From assembly GCA_037190845.1 (NCBI GenBank), contig JBBCJI010000021.1:1-64000 (forward strand): DNA of 64,000 nt, read 5' to 3'. Of this stretch, positions 61,936 through 64,000 are shown one piece after another; within the stretch, counting starts at the first letter, position 1, and every line of letters starts with the position of its first letter. Source of the stretch: JBEBVQ01 sp037190845 (GTDB taxonomy: Bacteria; Bacteroidota; Bacteroidia; Chitinophagales; Chitinophagaceae). A program made the translations under genes and the position numbers. The notes beneath the pieces were generated by a model. It did not search any database and was not told where the DNA came from. It worked only from the letters and a program-made list of their open reading frames with translations.

Positions 61936-63311
61936 AGCATCTTTCCCTTCCAACGCCCGTACCTCAGATAAAGGCCGCTCATCACCAGCAACGTTGCCCA
62001 ATACACCAGATCAGCCATCCAGGCGATATGCAGGGCACTATGCAAACGCCCGATCACCACATAGCAATAAAGCACATAAACACATACGCTGGTTACTTCC
62101 ATAGCAAGGTTCACCCAGGTTTTACCTGTACCCACCACCGCATTAAAAACGACTGTGGATACCGACATCAGCAGCGTGGACAAGACAATCACCCGCAGGC
62201 TGGGTAATGCAAACTGCACCAGACCGGGATCATCCCGGTACAAAGACAGGAATGGTTCGGGGAAAAGCAATAACAATAGCCCGATTCCACCGGTCGCCAT
62301 GAGACATATCTTCGCAATCCTGCCGACAAGGGGCAGCACCATTCCTTCCCTGCCCTGGCCAATCATATTACTGACCATCGTGCTGCTGGTGGCAGCAAAA
62401 GCCCAGGTCACTACACTGGTAATACCCAAAATGCTCCGCAATATCTGGGATGCAGCCAGTTCGCGCGTACCGAGATGCTCCACATAAAAGAAAAATATCT
62501 CCCAGCCACCCAGACTGAACAGGTATTGCACAATCAGCGGTGCCGAAACCCGCAGCGACCGGCGTGCCTGCTCCGGATCGAAGTGTAGCCATGAGCGCAA
62601 CGGATATTGCAGGTATACCCTGCGAAAATAAAAGATACCATAAGCCACACAGCAACCCACCAGCTCACCTAATGCTGATGCAGCCGCCGCACCTTCAAGA
62701 CCCAGCGCCGGGAAACCCCATTTACCAAAGATCAGCAGGTAATCAAAAACAATATTGACCAACGTCGCCGATACCGATTGGTATATCAACAAACGAGATC
62801 GCCCCGTAGCGATGTAAAAGGCATTGCTGATCTGTGTGAGCATGATAAAAGGCAATCCCCAGACCCGCACGTACAGGAAACGGATACTATATACCACATT
62901 ATCCTGATCCTGCAGACCGACCCCAAAAAGGAGCGGCGTAAGCCACAGGGAGAGCATCATCAGTCCCAGCGACAGGCACACAGCCAGCATAATACCATTC
63001 GTGAATATACGCGAGATACCTTTTGTATCACCTTCTCCTGCCCGCCGGGCGATCTGTATCTGCACACCATTGGCCAGACCAGCACCAATCATCACCAGCA
63101 GCAAGTAAAAGATACCAGCCACACCGCTCACTGCCAGTTCCCGCTCACCTATCCTGCCCAGAAAAATATTATTGGTCAGAAAGCTGAGCTGCGGTATCAG
63201 CAGCGATAACGAGATCGGCGCGGCAAGACGGATGATATCCCGGTTCGAAACGGAAGTTTTCACGATGGCAGGTTTAGGGGCTGTTTTCGTTGAATGTCCG
63301 GCAGATCCCAT
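61932..63311 (-). CDS. MATE family efflux transporter
   Basis: 459 residues with about 12 transmembrane segments in two halves of six. The first helices carry LAAPISLSLLIPQLSFLTNNIFLGRIG, typical of MATE proteins of the DinF/NorM type; Asp/Glu are scarce in the early helices, so the coupling ion is not clear. It exports organic cations or similar compounds with Na+ or H+. The C-terminus ends in the dispersed repeat, so the final residues and TAG come from it. Confidence 0.9.
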   Translation of the reverse strand: MGSAGHSTKTAPKPAIVKTSVSNRDIIRLAAPISLSLLIPQLSFLTNNIFLGRIGERELAVSGVAGIFYLLLVMIGAGLANGVQIQIARRAGEGDTKGISRIFTNGIMLAVCLSLGLMMLSLWLTPLLFGVGLQDQDNVVYSIRFLYVRVWGLPFIMLTQISNAFYIATGRSRLLIYQSVSATLVNIVFDYLLIFGKWGFPALGLEGAAAASALGELVGCCVAYGIFYFRRVYLQYPLRSWLHFDPEQARRSLRVSAPLIVQYLFSLGGWEIFFFYVEHLGTRELAASQILRSILGITSVVTWAFAATSSTMVSNMIGQGREGMVLPLVGRIAKICLMATGGIGLLLLLFPEPFLSLYRDDPGLVQFALPSLRVIVLSTLLMSVSTVVFNAVVGTGKTWVNLAMEVTSVCVYVLYCYVVIGRLHSALHIAWMADLVYWATLLVMSGLYLRYGRWKGKML

Positions 63312-63450
63312 AAACCTGGCTGCAACGCTACGTTATTTTCCGCCAAAAGGAAAATTTTCCAGGGGGAAAATCCAGACGATTTTTCCATATCTGAAATCTG
63401 AGATGAATTATCTAACTTTAATGTAAAGAGACTAAGAGAGGGATTCAGAA

Positions 63451-63816
63451 ATGGAACAGAAAAAAACACTGGTGATCGGTGCTTCGGCAAATCCGGAACG
63501 ATACAGCAATATGGCTGTACAGAGGTTGCGCAGCAAAGGCCATCCTGTTGTAGCCATTGGGAAAAAAACAGGAAAAATATCCGATGTGGAAATACAGACC
63601 GGGCAGCCGGATTGGAATGACATTCATACTGTCACTCTGTACTTAAACGCTCTAAATCAGCAGCCTTATTACGATTACATTCTCCGCCTGAAACCGGAGC
63701 GCCTGATATTCAACCCCGGGGCAGAAAACCCCGGACTGGCAAAACAGGCAGCAGACAATGGTATTGAGCCGATCAACGCCTGTACATTAGTTATGCTGAA
63801 CATCGGCAATTATTAA
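63451..63816 (+). CDS. CoA-binding protein (YccU-like)
   Basis: 121 residues. A Rossmann-type CoA-binding domain with TLVIGASANPERYSN (about 6-20), PVVAIGKKTG, and NPGAENPGLAKQAADNGIEPINACTLVML near the C-terminus. The family includes YccU and the CoA-binding part of succinyl-CoA synthetase. Function unknown; proposed to bind CoA or a nucleotide. It is divergent from the MATE gene. Confidence 0.9.
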   Translation: MEQKKTLVIGASANPERYSNMAVQRLRSKGHPVVAIGKKTGKISDVEIQTGQPDWNDIHTVTLYLNALNQQPYYDYILRLKPERLIFNPGAENPGLAKQAADNGIEPINACTLVMLNIGNY

Positions 63817-63877
63817 GCCGGATCTAATACTAAGAGCCTGTCTAAAAATGATTGGTAAAAAAAATATTACTGAGTAA

Positions 63878-63984
63878 CACCCCTCCCTGTCTCCCCTCGA
63901 AAGGGAGACGATCAGTTCGTTCTTCCATGGAACTATGAGTATGGAACGGCGCAAATTCTCCCTTTGAAGGTGGCAAGGGGGATG
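63878..63984. repeat. Dispersed repeat with CACCCCTCCC/GGGGGATG arms
   Basis: CACCCCTCCCTGTCTCCCC and AAAGGGAGA on the left (63878-63908) with TCTCCCTTTG, AAGGTGGC and AAGGGGGATG on the right (63957-63984) form an imperfect palindrome. This resembles a common Bacteroidota intergenic repeat. The stretch after the CoA-binding gene has no gene to the window end. Confidence 0.5.
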
Positions 63985-64000
63985 TTTGCACCATTACAGA

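Noticed and set aside
1..64000. CRISPR arrays, rRNA genes, insertion sequences, prophage
   Set aside because: No regularly spaced repeats, rRNA sequences, transposase, integrase or phage structural genes were seen in the window.

Overview
The window reads as chromosome of a Bacteroidota bacterium, most likely of the Chitinophagaceae type. Supporting signs are type IX secretion (T9SS) sorting domains, two gliding-motility-type C-terminal domains, Bacteroidota promoter boxes (TTTG, about 19 nt, TAnnTTTG), SBBP and RCC1 surface proteins, and a RicT/PSP1 protein with a long low-complexity tail. Most of the window is ordinary, moderately GC-rich chromosome: metabolism, tRNA modification, lipoyl synthesis, RecA, AspRS, transporters and lipoproteins.

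The notable region is an AT-rich defence island at about 2.6-14.3 kb. A tight four-gene operon encodes a LexA-like self-cleaving repressor, a DUF2188 protein, a 1001-residue single chain joining a caspase-like (C14) protease to a Ski2/Hel308-type SF2 helicase, and a three-helix membrane protein with a proline-rich tail. A complete type I Wadjet operon (jetABCD) follows on the same strand. The four-gene operon matches no defence system I can name and is the best candidate for an undescribed one. A plausible scheme is that the helicase senses aberrant DNA or DNA damage, the caspase domain is activated, the membrane protein is a cleavage target or effector, and the LexA-like protein keeps the operon off until damage. 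Only the gene order, domains and operator-like repeats are seen; the mechanism is inference. The island is flanked upstream by a very GC-rich gene broken by a one-base frameshift and a possible structured RNA, and downstream by a Fic protein with three operator-like repeats over its promoter.

15.6-30.2 kb holds housekeeping and envelope genes: alpha/beta hydrolase, exonuclease III, phosphohexomutase, aldehyde dehydrogenase, SGNH hydrolase, ribosome hibernation factor, LipA, OsmC, AI-2E-type transporter, ABC-F protein and RicT. 30.3-43.6 kb holds a secreted subtilisin with T9SS tail, YajQ, FeoA-like, AspRS, an outer membrane protein, tRNA-Leu(GAG), a universal stress protein, WbqC and a TPR-histidine kinase/LuxR-type regulator pair. 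43.7-55.4 kb is a block of five large secreted T9SS cargo proteins in the order SBBP, RCC1-Fn3, gliding-CTD, gliding-CTD, SBBP. 55.5-63.8 kb holds DedA, a methyltransferase, PAP2, RecA, an orphan MCP-type sensor, QueA, an RRM protein, a MATE exporter and a CoA-binding protein. Several families of intergenic palindromic repeats are scattered through the window, and two of them supply the stop codon of the adjacent gene.
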